A stretch of DNA of 64,000 nt from Roseobacter sp. SK209-2-6 (GTDB lineage Bacteria; Pseudomonadota; Alphaproteobacteria; Rhodobacterales; Rhodobacteraceae), in NCBI RefSeq assembly GCF_000169455.1, contig NZ_AAYC01000006.1, positions 62,001-126,000 on the forward strand, in the 5' to 3' direction. A model generated the notes under the pieces. It searched no databases, had not been told where the DNA came from, and worked only from the letters and a program-made list of their open reading frames with translations. Shown piece by piece: positions 43,706-53,263 of the stretch. The position numbers and the translations under genes were made by a program. How positions within the stretch are numbered: position 1 is the stretch's first letter; each line of letters begins with the position of its first letter.

Positions 43706-45784
43706 ATGCCTAGTGGTTACCTGGTCACACTCGGGGACAGTACGCTCGACACCGGAGATGTTATCTCGGGTGGCTACACTGCCTTTACGACGGATACCGT
43801 AATAGGCAGCGGCGACTGGACCTGGAGTGGCACAGTTGGCGGCTTTCCCTATACTGATGAGGTTGAGCCAGGGACTTATTATCTGGCGACCGATGGGAAT
43901 GTCTATTTCACTCCGGACCTTGGACCAGTCGATACGCTGACCAGCGCGACCGCAACCAATCCACCTGCCTATACGGATCTTGATGGCACCATTGATGGAA
44001 CCGCTGGAGCAGATCTCATCGATTCCGGTTATTCCGATGCTGAGGGGGATCAGGTCGATAATGGGCTTGGGGGCGGGGCCGGGAATGACGACACCATCGA
44101 GGCCGGAGCCGGAAATGACACCATTGATGCTGGCAGTGGTGCTGACAGTATCTTTGGCGGGGCTGGTGCAGACAGCATCGAGGGCGGTAGCGGCGCTGAT
44201 CTAATCCATGGCGATACGGAAGCAGAACAGGATCTGACCCCAACGCCGACCACGATCACCGACACAAATGTTGCTGATACCGGCAGCGGCTATACGGTGA
44301 CGGCAACGCCTATTGGTGGCAGCCCAAGTGCTGCCAATATCGCCACCTGGAGCGGTGGGTTTGGTGTTGCAGGTGCGATCTCTGACTCTGACAGCGCGGT
44401 GACGGAGCAAATTGGCTACGACCTTGCAACAGGGCAAAGTGAGGCCTTGATCGTAGATCTCGATAGCCCTGTTGATGAGCTGTCCTTCTCGTATGACTAT
44501 CTCTTTACCGATACCTACGGGGAAGAGGGGCACTGGGCCGTCTATGACGGAGGAGTGCTGGTCGCCGAGGGTGATTTTACCGAGGACACTATTGGATCCG
44601 GTTCTGGGTCAGTGACCATCAATGGGGTTGGAAACTTCGACCAATTGGTGCTGACCGCAAATATTCAAACCGACCTTACCGATGGCTCTGATTATATGGT
44701 CTCGGATATTTCCTTCACCCTCCCCGTTGTTGAGGCAGATCCCTATGCCGATTCCATCTCGGGCGGAGCCGGAGATGACACCATTTTTGGCGAGGGTGGT
44801 GATGACACGCTTTTAGGTGGCGATGACAATGACAGTATTGATGGGGGCGAAGGTGCCGATAGCCTAGAGGGGGGCAGCGGCGATGATACCCTGATCGGTG
44901 GCGCTGGTGTGGACACGCTGGTCGGCGGCACGGGCAGTGATTCCATCACTGGTGGAAGTGGCGATGACAGCATCAAGCTTTCCGAAGGAGATACCGCAAC
45001 CGGTGGCGACGATCGCGACACCTTCACTCTCATTGACCGTGGTGAGACCGGAAGCGCCAGCATCACCATAGATGGCAATGAGGGCGGGGATGATTGGGAT
45101 ACTCTTGATCTGAATGGCGTGGCTGACAGAAGCACCCTCAGCTTTACAGATTCAGGTGATGGAACCCTCAGCGGAACGGTTTCTCTGCTGGATGGCAGCC
45201 TGGTCACTTTTTCAAATATCGAGCAAATCATCTGTTTCGCCTCGGGCACAAGGATCACCACATTGGCGGGTGCCGTTCCGGTAGAGGAGCTGCAGATTGG
45301 CGATATGGTCTTGACCCGCGACAATGGCTACCAGCCGGTACGTTGGATCGGTAAGACTACGGTCCCCGCTCTTGGTGAATTTGCCCCAATCCGCATTTCA
45401 GCGGGCACCCTTGGGTGCAGCCGCGATCTGCTGGTTTCGCCACAACATCGCCTATTGATAAGGGGAACCGCAGCCCGCATGCTCTATGGCAGTGACGAAG
45501 TTCTGACAGTGGCCAGACATCTATTGAACGACCACAGCATTTGTCGCCAGCCTGGAGGTGCGGTCACCTATGTCCATCTTCTCCTGGATCAGCATGAGGT
45601 GATCTTTGCGGAAAACTGCCCAACAGAGAGTTTCTTTCCCGGAGATCAAGCGCTGGAAGCCCTTTGCCCCAGCGCCCTCCACTCTCTCTTTGACTGTCTG
45701 CCTGATCTGAGGAGCAATCCCGGCAGCTATGGCCCAACCGCCCGCCTATGCCTGACCCGCAGCGAAACTAGGGCGCTGATCTGA
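43706..45784 (+). CDS. Secreted RTX-repeat protein with C-terminal Hint domain
   Basis: A 692-residue protein. The N-terminal part (1-90) is beta-like. RTX Ca-binding nonapeptides form two blocks, at about 95-170 (GGAGNDDTIEAG, GSGADSIFGGAGADSIEGG) and 350-430 (GGAGDDTIFGEGGDDTLLGG and on). Between them is a beta-sandwich-like stretch. A Hint (Hedgehog/intein) domain starts at Cys510: CFASGTRITTLAGAVPVEEL, IGDMVLTRDNGYQPVRWIG, SPQHRLLIRG. RTX plus Hint proteins in Rhodobacterales are type I secretion substrates; the Hint domain may cleave or ligate autocatalytically. No T1SS genes are adjacent. It lies alone between prfB and mrcA on the opposite strand. Confidence 0.88.
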   Translation: MPSGYLVTLGDSTLDTGDVISGGYTAFTTDTVIGSGDWTWSGTVGGFPYTDEVEPGTYYLATDGNVYFTPDLGPVDTLTSATATNPPAYTDLDGTIDGTAGADLIDSGYSDAEGDQVDNGLGGGAGNDDTIEAGAGNDTIDAGSGADSIFGGAGADSIEGGSGADLIHGDTEAEQDLTPTPTTITDTNVADTGSGYTVTATPIGGSPSAANIATWSGGFGVAGAISDSDSAVTEQIGYDLATGQSEALIVDLDSPVDELSFSYDYLFTDTYGEEGHWAVYDGGVLVAEGDFTEDTIGSGSGSVTINGVGNFDQLVLTANIQTDLTDGSDYMVSDISFTLPVVEADPYADSISGGAGDDTIFGEGGDDTLLGGDDNDSIDGGEGADSLEGGSGDDTLIGGAGVDTLVGGTGSDSITGGSGDDSIKLSEGDTATGGDDRDTFTLIDRGETGSASITIDGNEGGDDWDTLDLNGVADRSTLSFTDSGDGTLSGTVSLLDGSLVTFSNIEQIICFASGTRITTLAGAVPVEELQIGDMVLTRDNGYQPVRWIGKTTVPALGEFAPIRISAGTLGCSRDLLVSPQHRLLIRGTAARMLYGSDEVLTVARHLLNDHSICRQPGGAVTYVHLLLDQHEVIFAENCPTESFFPGDQALEALCPSALHSLFDCLPDLRSNPGSYGPTARLCLTRSETRALI

Positions 45785-45883
45785 CGTGGAACAGTCTCAA
45801 TGCGCCTATTACAGATCACCCGTTTGGAACGCCGCAAAACAAGCGGCTTCGGCAAAACCCTTCACCACATTCAGAAAAAGGCG

Positions 45884-48388
45884 CTAGTACTGCCCGCCTG
45901 AACTGATAGTGCCAAAAGTCGCCTTTGGCCCCAAAATTGCAGTTCCCCCGCTGGATGTTGTGACTTGACGACCAGAGGATTGCGCCTCTTCAAAAAGCGG
46001 CAGGTCAGACCCCATTGCAAAACCGCCATCAAAGGCCAGACCAAAAATGGGCTCAAAGCCATCCCGGAAATACTCTGCCACGACATAGCTGCCAGAGGCA
46101 CTGTCAGGCAGGCGCGCGCCTGTAAAACGGTCAATCTTGATGAAATGGCCACCTTCCGGAACATCAAAGCGACCGCCACCAAATTTCTCCGTCGCGACCT
46201 TCATGAACTTCTGGAAGACCGGGCCACACATGGTCCCGCCATAGGCGCCGCGCCCCATTGGGCGCGGTTGATCGAACCCCATGTAGCACCCGGCAACAAT
46301 GTTCGAAGTGAAGCCCACAAACCAGACATCGCGGCTGTCATTTGTGGTGCCAGTCTTACCAGCGGTTGGCACTGGCAAGTTGATCACACTGGAGGCGGTC
46401 CCGCGATCAACAACACCGCGCATCATCGAGGTGAGCTGATAGGCGGTGATCGGGTCCATCACCTGTTCGCGATCGGTGACGATGCGGGGCGATTGACCAA
46501 GTGCGAGATCCTGTGCCGAACAATCAATACAGTCACGGTCATCATGGCGATAAATCGTGCGCCCATAGCGGTCCTGCACCCGGTCCACCAGGGTTGGCCG
46601 GACGCGTTCACCGCCATTTGCAAACATCGCATAGGCCGCAACCATCTTATAAAGCGTGGTCTCTTCCGCGCCCAGTGAGTTGGCCAGGAAGGTACCCATA
46701 TTGTCGTAGACCCCAAAACGCTCTGCGTAGCCTGCAACAACCGGCATGCCGACCTCTTGTGCCAGGCGGATGGTCATCAGGTTACGGCTCATCTCGATCC
46801 CGGTCCGAAGCGGCGTGGGGCCGTAGAACTTATTGGTCGAGTTCTTAGGCCGCCAGAGCCCCTGAGGTGTATTGATCTCAATCGGGGCGTCGACCACAAC
46901 TGTCGCCGGGCTATAGCCGCTATCAAGTGCTGCTGCATAGACAAAGGGCTTAAAACTGGAACCCGGCTGGCGTTGTGCCTGGGTGGCGCGGTTGAACACC
47001 GAATGCTGGTAAGAAAAGCCACCCTGCATCGCCAGAACACGACCAGAGTTTACATCCATCGCAACAAAGCCGCCTTGCACTTCCGGCACCTGACGCAATG
47101 ACCAGTGTTTGAATGTGCCGTCCTTGTTCAGCTCTGCACGAACCAGAACCACATCACCGCGGGTGAAATTATCCTTGAAGTTGCCCTTCATCCATTTGAT
47201 GTCCGCACGCGGAACAGAGCCAGCCGCATCTTCGCCTTCGATACCAATGGAAAGGCTCTTGTCACCAACCTCAAAGACGACCGCTGGCAGCCATTTCCCA
47301 CCAAGATCAATGTCGCGGGGAACTTCTGTTGCAGCCAGCGCGTCGCGCCATTCGGCTTCTCCGTCAAGCACGGCCTCTTCGAGCGTGACCCCAGTGCCAA
47401 TCCAGATACCGCGGGAGCGGTCGTATTTTTGCAAACCTTCGCGCAGCGCTTCAGCAGCTACCATCTGCATCTCAGCATCAATGGTAGCGCGTACTGAAAG
47501 ACCACCGGTAAAAAACTCACCTTCGCCAAAATCCACGGACAATTGGCGGCGGATCTCATCGGTGAAGTAATCGCGTGGTGGCAGGCCGGTGCGGAAGCTT
47601 TCAAAATCACCATTTTGCACCGACCGCAGGGGTTGCTCCACCTCGACCTCATAGACGTCTTCGGAGATGTAACCGTTTTCTTTCATCTCCCGCAGGACGT
47701 AGTTACGGCGCTCTGTCAGACGCTCCTTGCCGCGCACCGGGTGAAACTTGCCTGGCGCTTTTGGCATTGAGGCCAAGGTCGCCGCTTCATGTGGGGCCAG
47801 TTCGCCAAGCGTCTTGTTGAAGTAACTCTGCGCCGCAGCTGTCACCCCATAGGAATTCTGCCCCAGAAAGATTTCATTAAGGTAGAGCTCCAGAATTTGA
47901 TCCTTGTCCAGGGTCTCTTCCAAGCGGGTCGCCAGGATGATTTCCTTGATCTTACGCGCGGCCTTACGATCCCCGGACAACAGGAAGTTCTTCATCACCT
48001 GCTGGGTAATCGTCGAGGCGCCGCGCACATTGCTCCCACGTGAACGCACAGCCTCAACAAAAGCGGCGGCGATACCGCGCGCGTCATAGCCCTTATGCGA
48101 ATAGAAGTTCTTATCCTCCGCAGAAATAAAGGCCTGTTTCACCAGATCCGGAACTTCTTCTGATGGGGTAAAGAGTCGCCGTTCTTTGGCGAATTCATCG
48201 ATCAGACGCCCTTCGCCGGAATAGATCCGGCTGATTGTCGGAGGCTGATACTGAGCCAGAGATTCATGGCTTGGCAGGTCACGACCATAGATCCAAAACA
48301 CAGCGCCAATGGTCAGAGCAACCATAGCAACACCCAAGGTGATGGTGCTGAAGATGGAACCAAAGAAGGAAAAGATGAACCGCAGCAC
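45884..48388 (-). CDS. mrcA: Penicillin-binding protein 1A
   Basis: An 834-residue bifunctional class A PBP. There is an N-terminal membrane anchor (FSFFGSIFSTITLGVAMVAL). The GT51 glycosyltransferase has ISAEDKNFYSHKGYDARG and RGASTITQQVMKNFLLSGDR. An OB-like insertion follows. The transpeptidase has the active-site Ser in QRQPGSSFKPFVYAAALDSG, SRN in GIEMSRNLM and KTGTTNDSRDVWFVG. It polymerises and cross-links peptidoglycan in the periplasm. GTG start at 48388 with GAGAGG eight bases upstream. It lies downstream of the AmiC-type amidase and phosphoesterase genes on the same strand. Confidence 0.96.
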   Translation of the reverse strand: MLRFIFSFFGSIFSTITLGVAMVALTIGAVFWIYGRDLPSHESLAQYQPPTISRIYSGEGRLIDEFAKERRLFTPSEEVPDLVKQAFISAEDKNFYSHKGYDARGIAAAFVEAVRSRGSNVRGASTITQQVMKNFLLSGDRKAARKIKEIILATRLEETLDKDQILELYLNEIFLGQNSYGVTAAAQSYFNKTLGELAPHEAATLASMPKAPGKFHPVRGKERLTERRNYVLREMKENGYISEDVYEVEVEQPLRSVQNGDFESFRTGLPPRDYFTDEIRRQLSVDFGEGEFFTGGLSVRATIDAEMQMVAAEALREGLQKYDRSRGIWIGTGVTLEEAVLDGEAEWRDALAATEVPRDIDLGGKWLPAVVFEVGDKSLSIGIEGEDAAGSVPRADIKWMKGNFKDNFTRGDVVLVRAELNKDGTFKHWSLRQVPEVQGGFVAMDVNSGRVLAMQGGFSYQHSVFNRATQAQRQPGSSFKPFVYAAALDSGYSPATVVVDAPIEINTPQGLWRPKNSTNKFYGPTPLRTGIEMSRNLMTIRLAQEVGMPVVAGYAERFGVYDNMGTFLANSLGAEETTLYKMVAAYAMFANGGERVRPTLVDRVQDRYGRTIYRHDDRDCIDCSAQDLALGQSPRIVTDREQVMDPITAYQLTSMMRGVVDRGTASSVINLPVPTAGKTGTTNDSRDVWFVGFTSNIVAGCYMGFDQPRPMGRGAYGGTMCGPVFQKFMKVATEKFGGGRFDVPEGGHFIKIDRFTGARLPDSASGSYVVAEYFRDGFEPIFGLAFDGGFAMGSDLPLFEEAQSSGRQVTTSSGGTAILGPKATFGTISSGGQY

Positions 48389-48537
48389 GTATTGAGCCTC
48401 TCTCGCAGGATTCTGCTTATATAAGAGCCCAAGACAGTGGCGTCAAAACAGGAAACAGCGGTTCTTTGCCTGAAAAGACGGGAAAAATGCGGCAGTTTTC
48501 CCGCTGATGCAATCGCAGCAATTGACCGCTCCCATTC

Positions 48538-49338
48538 CTACTGCGCCACGATACCCAATTCATAAGGACAAAAACACATCTCCTGCAGGGTCACACCTGT
48601 CTCTGTCACTTCGATCACGGTATAAGCTGGCGCTTCCGGCGCGGGTGAAAAGCTCTCCCAATCCCAAGCGGGGACCGCAGGAGGAGCCTGATAGAGTATT
48701 GATTTTGAAGTCTTAAAAGGGATCCCCGCAGTCAGGCCTGCGACAGGTCGGTGAACATGCCCTAGCAACAGATGCTGAATGTTGTTCCGTCCTTTGAGCA
48801 GTTCTAGCAGCTCTTGGCCGTTTCTTAGGTTGTCCTCATCCAAAATCGGCAGTCCCAGTTTCATCGGCGGGTGGTGCATCGCCAGCAAAAGAGGTCCGTC
48901 ACGACAGTCATCCAATGTTTGCTGCAACCACTCCAATCGCTGCGCGCAGAGGAAACCGTAGCCTTGCCCGGAAACCAGTGTATCCAAAGCGACCACCGAG
49001 AGACGCGGGAAATCCACCCGGTACTGAACAAATTCAGCCATAGCAACATTGGGCAGCGAAAAGACTTGCCGCAAAAGGTCTCGGTCGTCGTGGTTGCCCG
49101 TCAAGGGCAGCAATTGTCCAGGCAAGTTGGATAGCTGCGTCTGCAGCGCCTCATAGTGCTCGGGCTCTGCACTCTCAACAAGATCGCCGGTTATGATGCA
49201 AGCCGCTGCTTCCGGATAGCAGGCAGAGATGTGAGAAATCGCAGCCTCTAACCGCAGACGTGGATCATGTCCCAGAACATTACCAGTCGCCAGAAAGTGT
49301 AAATCCGAAAGCCAAATCAGTTTCAATGCGAGGTCCAA
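48538..49338 (-). CDS. Metallophosphoesterase, CpdA/Icc-like
   Basis: A 266-residue calcineurin-like phosphoesterase. Metal-binding blocks in order: WLSDLHFLATG, IITGDLVESAEP, LPLTGNHDDRD, LLAMHHPPMKLG, LLLGHVHRPVAG. This is the class III cyclic-nucleotide phosphodiesterase pattern, so cAMP hydrolysis is plausible but UDP- or lipid-pyrophosphatase activity cannot be excluded. The frame begins with TTG at 49338, and the in-frame TTG at 49326 is a near-equal alternative. Located between amiC and mrcA. Confidence 0.85.
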   Translation of the reverse strand: MDLALKLIWLSDLHFLATGNVLGHDPRLRLEAAISHISACYPEAAACIITGDLVESAEPEHYEALQTQLSNLPGQLLPLTGNHDDRDLLRQVFSLPNVAMAEFVQYRVDFPRLSVVALDTLVSGQGYGFLCAQRLEWLQQTLDDCRDGPLLLAMHHPPMKLGLPILDEDNLRNGQELLELLKGRNNIQHLLLGHVHRPVAGLTAGIPFKTSKSILYQAPPAVPAWDWESFSPAPEAPAYTVIEVTETGVTLQEMCFCPYELGIVAQ

Positions 49339-49355
49339 TCCTATTTCGCTGCCAA

Positions 49356-50594
49356 TTATTGCCGGACAAGATCCTTTTGCGCCTCATCCAGAATGCGCCA
49401 TTCGATCAGTCCGGCCAGAATTGAGCGGGCGATCTGGTTCCGCCAGGCTGGATCCAACAGGTTTTTCAGGTCCCGCTCACTCGACATAAAGCCGATCTCG
49501 ATGAGGATTGAGGGAATGTCTGCGGATTTTAACACCGAAAATCCCGCTGACCGCAAAGGCTTGCGATTGACCGGCCCGCCATGTGTTTGCAACGCGGAAA
49601 CAACTGATCGCGCCAAAGCCTTGCTGCGTGGCCGTGTTTCCTGCCGGGCCAGATCCAGCATGACCCCCGCCACCAGATCGTCTGTCTGGCTCAGGTCCGT
49701 TCCCGCCAAGAGGTCGCCCCGGTCATGTCGTTCTGCCAGACTGGAAGAGGCCGCATCCGAGGCCTCATCGGAGAGAATATAGACCGTCGACCCATGTGCA
49801 TGCCCCTGAGCGATGGAATCCGCATGCAGCGAGATAAAAAGATCCGCACCGGCCTGATGCGCAAGGGCTGTCCGTCTTTCGAGCGAGACAAAATAGTCAT
49901 CATCGCGGGTCACTTGAACCCGGAACTGTCCGGAGCGGATCAGGACCTCCCCCAGCTCCAAGGCAAAGCGCAGCATAAGATCCTTCTCGACCACGCCCCC
50001 CTCAGCCTTTGCGCCTGGGTCTATGCCCCCGTGCCCCGGATCTAAAACTACCAAGAGCGGGGCGTTTTCATCCCGTTGCTTTGGGCGTTTGAGTGGTGCA
50101 GGCACGGGCAGATCCCAGTGACTGTCCTGCGGGGCGCCGGTGTTTTCAGCAAAAGATTCCGGAGTGGCGTCCTGCAACTGGACCTTCAGCTCTGCGGCCG
50201 CGGTGACGGAATCGATTGCCATGGAGGCGGCTGAAACCGTCATAGGCCCCGCCAGTTCCAGCACCATACGCGACCAGCCCGGCACATAGGTCCCAAACCG
50301 CGCAGACAAGACGCCCTCCCCCTGCAAGAACTCTTCTTCACGCAACCCGGTCCAATCCACCTCTTGGAAGTCCAGCACCAGGCGCGGCGGCTCATCCAAG
50401 AGGAACATCCGGTAGGGCACTCCCTGGCTGAGAGAGAGGTCAATCAGCACCTCTTCGACGGTCCCCTTGGCGGCACTCTGCGAAGCTTCAACCCGGGCGA
50501 GACCACTAAACCCCTGGGCAGAGGCCAAGCTGGAAAACAGGTAAAGCAACCCGAACAGCAGTGAAAACGACCTTACCAAGTTCTTGCCTCTCAT
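49356..50594 (-). CDS. amiC: N-acetylmuramoyl-L-alanine amidase, AmiC type
   Basis: A 412-residue secreted amidase. The signal peptide follows the ATG at 50594 (MRGKNLVRSFSLLFGLLYLF, cleavage near ASA-Q). An AMIN domain is at about 30-150 and targets peptidoglycan or septum. Amidase_3 is at about 185-400: VVLDPGHGGIDPGA with Zn-His, GVVEKDL with Zn-Glu, FISLHADSIAQGHAHG with Zn-His, and IPSILIEIGFMSS carrying the catalytic Glu. It cleaves the amide bond between MurNAc and Ala during cell separation. Confidence 0.93.
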   Translation of the reverse strand: MRGKNLVRSFSLLFGLLYLFSSLASAQGFSGLARVEASQSAAKGTVEEVLIDLSLSQGVPYRMFLLDEPPRLVLDFQEVDWTGLREEEFLQGEGVLSARFGTYVPGWSRMVLELAGPMTVSAASMAIDSVTAAAELKVQLQDATPESFAENTGAPQDSHWDLPVPAPLKRPKQRDENAPLLVVLDPGHGGIDPGAKAEGGVVEKDLMLRFALELGEVLIRSGQFRVQVTRDDDYFVSLERRTALAHQAGADLFISLHADSIAQGHAHGSTVYILSDEASDAASSSLAERHDRGDLLAGTDLSQTDDLVAGVMLDLARQETRPRSKALARSVVSALQTHGGPVNRKPLRSAGFSVLKSADIPSILIEIGFMSSERDLKNLLDPAWRNQIARSILAGLIEWRILDEAQKDLVRQ

Positions 50595-50730
50595 ATCGCT
50601 GCCCTGCTTCTTTCTCGTTTTTTTCTCTCTCAGCACCACAACACTGACTTATGCTCCCAGCCCTGCCAGAACCAGCGATACTCGCCTTCGGGTGCGCTCA
50701 CTCTAGAAGCCACTTAGGGTAGCAAGCTCA

Positions 50731-51885
50731 CTAATCGGTCTGACCGCGCTCACGCATGAACTGCTCTAGTCGCAACAGCCCCTCTTGGATGTCTTCGGTT
50801 GACCGCGCATAGGAGAAGCGCAGGGTTGTTGCGCCGCGCACCGGGTCGAAATCCAGCCCAGGTGTCACCGCAACACCCGCCTTTTCCAGGATCTCAGCCG
50901 CAAAACTGCGACTGTCCTGTGTCAGAGCCGAAACATCCGCGTAGACATAAAAGGCGCCATCTGGTGGAGCAAAAGACGTAAACCCCGCCTTGGGCAGACC
51001 TTCGATCATCAGCTGGCGGTTTCGGGTGTAAACTTTCAGGTTCTCCCGCAGCTCTTCCTCACAATCCATCGCAGCCAAGGCCGCCACCTGACTGGCATGC
51101 GGCGCGCAGATGAACATGTTTTGGGCCAGCCTTTCGACAACGCGTACATGATCCTCTGGCACAATCATCCAGCCAACCCGCCAGCCTGTCATCGAAAAGA
51201 ACTTTGAGAAGGAGTTGATCACATAACAGTCGTCGGTCAATTCCAATGCGGAAACTGCTTTGGCCTCATATTCCAACCCATGGTAAATCTCATCCGAAAT
51301 GAAGGAAATATCTGCCTCTGATGCGGCCTCGATCAACCCTCCCAGCGCAGCGTGGTCCAGCATGGTGCCTGTTGGGTTGTTCGGTGAGGCCACCATAAGA
51401 CCTGCCAGATCCAGGCCCTGAAGATCAGCTGGAACCGGTTGCAGCCGGTTCTCGGGCGCGGTTTGAATATCAACCGGTGTGAGGCCAAGTGCCTTTAGGA
51501 TTTGCCGATATGAGGGATAGCCCGGCGCGCCAATCCCGACCCGATCACCACTGCCGAAGAGCGCTGAAAAGCTGAGAAGAAAAGCCCCGGAGGATCCCGG
51601 AGTAACCACGACCCGGTCAGGATTGAGATCGACATTATACCATTCACCATAGAGCTGCGCGATACGGCGACGCAGCTCCGGCAGCCCCAGTGCAACTGTA
51701 TAGCCGAGAGAATTGCTCTCCAAAACATCCGCCAGCGCCCGCCGGGCGGCAGAGGGCGCCCCGGTAGAGGGTTGGCCCACCTCCATATGAATAATCCGGC
51801 GTCCTGCTTCTTCCGCTTTGCGGGCGGCTTCCATCACATCCATCACAATGAAGGGATCGACGTTGGACCTGCTTGAGTTTCGCAT
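50731..51885 (-). CDS. Class I/II PLP-dependent aminotransferase
   Basis: A 384-residue fold-type I aminotransferase. The PLP lysine is in INSFSKFFSMTGWRVGW, the Asn/Pro motif in SPNNPTGT, Tyr/Asp in ISDEIYHGLEY, and the C-terminal Arg in TTLRFSYARS. Substrate class (aspartate, alanine, aromatic or valine-pyruvate type) is unresolved. The ATG at 51885 follows GGGAGA, whereas the 84-residue longer frame to 52137 is antisense read-through. Divergent from the M48 gene with only about 22 bp between starts. Confidence 0.9.
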   Translation of the reverse strand: MRNSSRSNVDPFIVMDVMEAARKAEEAGRRIIHMEVGQPSTGAPSAARRALADVLESNSLGYTVALGLPELRRRIAQLYGEWYNVDLNPDRVVVTPGSSGAFLLSFSALFGSGDRVGIGAPGYPSYRQILKALGLTPVDIQTAPENRLQPVPADLQGLDLAGLMVASPNNPTGTMLDHAALGGLIEAASEADISFISDEIYHGLEYEAKAVSALELTDDCYVINSFSKFFSMTGWRVGWMIVPEDHVRVVERLAQNMFICAPHASQVAALAAMDCEEELRENLKVYTRNRQLMIEGLPKAGFTSFAPPDGAFYVYADVSALTQDSRSFAAEILEKAGVAVTPGLDFDPVRGATTLRFSYARSTEDIQEGLLRLEQFMRERGQTD

Positions 51886-51907
51886 GCTGATCTCCCATGG
51901 TGCGCGC

Positions 51908-53263
51908 ATGATCTTTGACCGTTTCTCTCGGCTGGCGTCAATCCCGGCACTGGTTTTTTGCTTATGCTGCCTGATTGCAGGCCAGTTGCAGGCCGCCTCG
52001 ATTTCACTTCTGCGGGATCCTGATATCGAATATGGTCTGCGCCGCTTGGCCGAACCAGTGCTGCGTGCAACGGGTCTGAATGCGAAAAGGATGCGTATCC
52101 TTGTCGTCAACGACCCCAGCCTCAATGCCTTTGTCATTGATCCAAATACTATTTTCCTGCATCACGGCTTGATCCTTAAGGTAACAAGCCGCGAGATGCT
52201 GCAAGCCGTTATCGCCCATGAAGCCGCGCATATCGCCAATGGGCACCTGGCGCGCAGGATGCAAAACATGCGCTCAGCGCGCAATGCAGCTGGCCTTGGT
52301 GCTGCTTTGGCTGTTTTGGCTGCCGCAGCCGGAGGTGGAGAAGCTGCAGCGGGTGTTGCATTTGGTACGCAATCTTCTGCTTTGCGCAGTTTTCTATCCC
52401 ACACCCGCGCCGAAGAATCCGCTGCGGATCGCGCTGCATCCGCGGCGCTGAATGCGGCAGGGATCAGCCCCAAGGGCCTTGTAGATATTCATCGTCTTTT
52501 TGCCGGTCAGGAGGTCCTCAGCTCGGCCGATCAGGACCCCTATATGCGCTCGCACCCGTTGTCGCGGGATAGATCCCGCGCTGCCGAGGCCTACCTGGCG
52601 CAATATGGAGACAGAGGAAAACCCGCGCCCGAGGCAGATTACTGGTTTGCCCGGCTGAAAGGAAAGCTCTCTGCTTTTACCCGTGCGCCAAAATGGACCT
52701 TTCGCCGGGCCAATGAGGAAAACCACAAAGATATCCGCCTGATGCGTGAAGCAATTGCACACCATCGTCGTCGGGACATGAAAAAGGCCTTATCGGCCCT
52801 TAGTCGCGCGCAACAAATCCGGCCCAATGATGCCTATTTCTACGAGTTAAAGGGGCAAATCCTGATGGAAAACAGGCGATGGGCCGCTGCCAAATCCGCC
52901 TATGGCCGTGCGGTCCAGTTGGCGCCCTCAAATGCCTTATTGCTGGCCAGTTATGGTCGGGCCCAGTTGGCATCTGGGCAGCCCAGGGCCGCGCTGAAGT
53001 CTATGGAGCGCTCTCGTAGCCTGGACTTTCGAAATGCTCTACTGCTGCGAGATATGTCACAGGCCTACGCCAAGACCGGGCAGATGGGTCAGGCCGCCCT
53101 GGTGACCGCAGAACGCTACGCCCTGGCTGGACGCCTGGATGATGCCGGGCTACATGCAAAACGTGCCAGCGCCCTTTTGCCTCGCGGCTCTGCCGCCTGG
53201 CAACGGGCGCAGGATGTGCTGGTAGCCTTTGAACAGAATGAAAAGAGGAAGAGAAGACGATGA
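51908..53263 (+). CDS. M48-family metalloprotease with TPR repeats (BepA/YfgC-like)
   Basis: A 451-residue periplasmic zinc protease. Signal peptide at 1-30 (LVFCLCCLIAGQLQAA). HEAAH zinc motif at 104-108, with the third ligand region near SHTRAEESAADRAA. The C-terminal TPR-like region is at about 290-440 (ALSRAQQIRPNDAYFYELKG, AVQLAPSNALLLASYGRAQL). The layout matches BepA/YfgC, which degrade misassembled outer-membrane proteins. The start at 51908 avoids overlap with the divergent aminotransferase. Coupled to the DsbA-like gene by ATGA. Confidence 0.9.
   Translation: MIFDRFSRLASIPALVFCLCCLIAGQLQAASISLLRDPDIEYGLRRLAEPVLRATGLNAKRMRILVVNDPSLNAFVIDPNTIFLHHGLILKVTSREMLQAVIAHEAAHIANGHLARRMQNMRSARNAAGLGAALAVLAAAAGGGEAAAGVAFGTQSSALRSFLSHTRAEESAADRAASAALNAAGISPKGLVDIHRLFAGQEVLSSADQDPYMRSHPLSRDRSRAAEAYLAQYGDRGKPAPEADYWFARLKGKLSAFTRAPKWTFRRANEENHKDIRLMREAIAHHRRRDMKKALSALSRAQQIRPNDAYFYELKGQILMENRRWAAAKSAYGRAVQLAPSNALLLASYGRAQLASGQPRAALKSMERSRSLDFRNALLLRDMSQAYAKTGQMGQAALVTAERYALAGRLDDAGLHAKRASALLPRGSAAWQRAQDVLVAFEQNEKRKRRR

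Noticed and set aside
48479-48503. CGGGAAAA/TTTTCCCG hairpin after the phosphoesterase gene as terminator
   Set aside because: The stem is real but no T-run follows in the direction of transcription, and the amiC-mrcA genes appear to be co-oriented.
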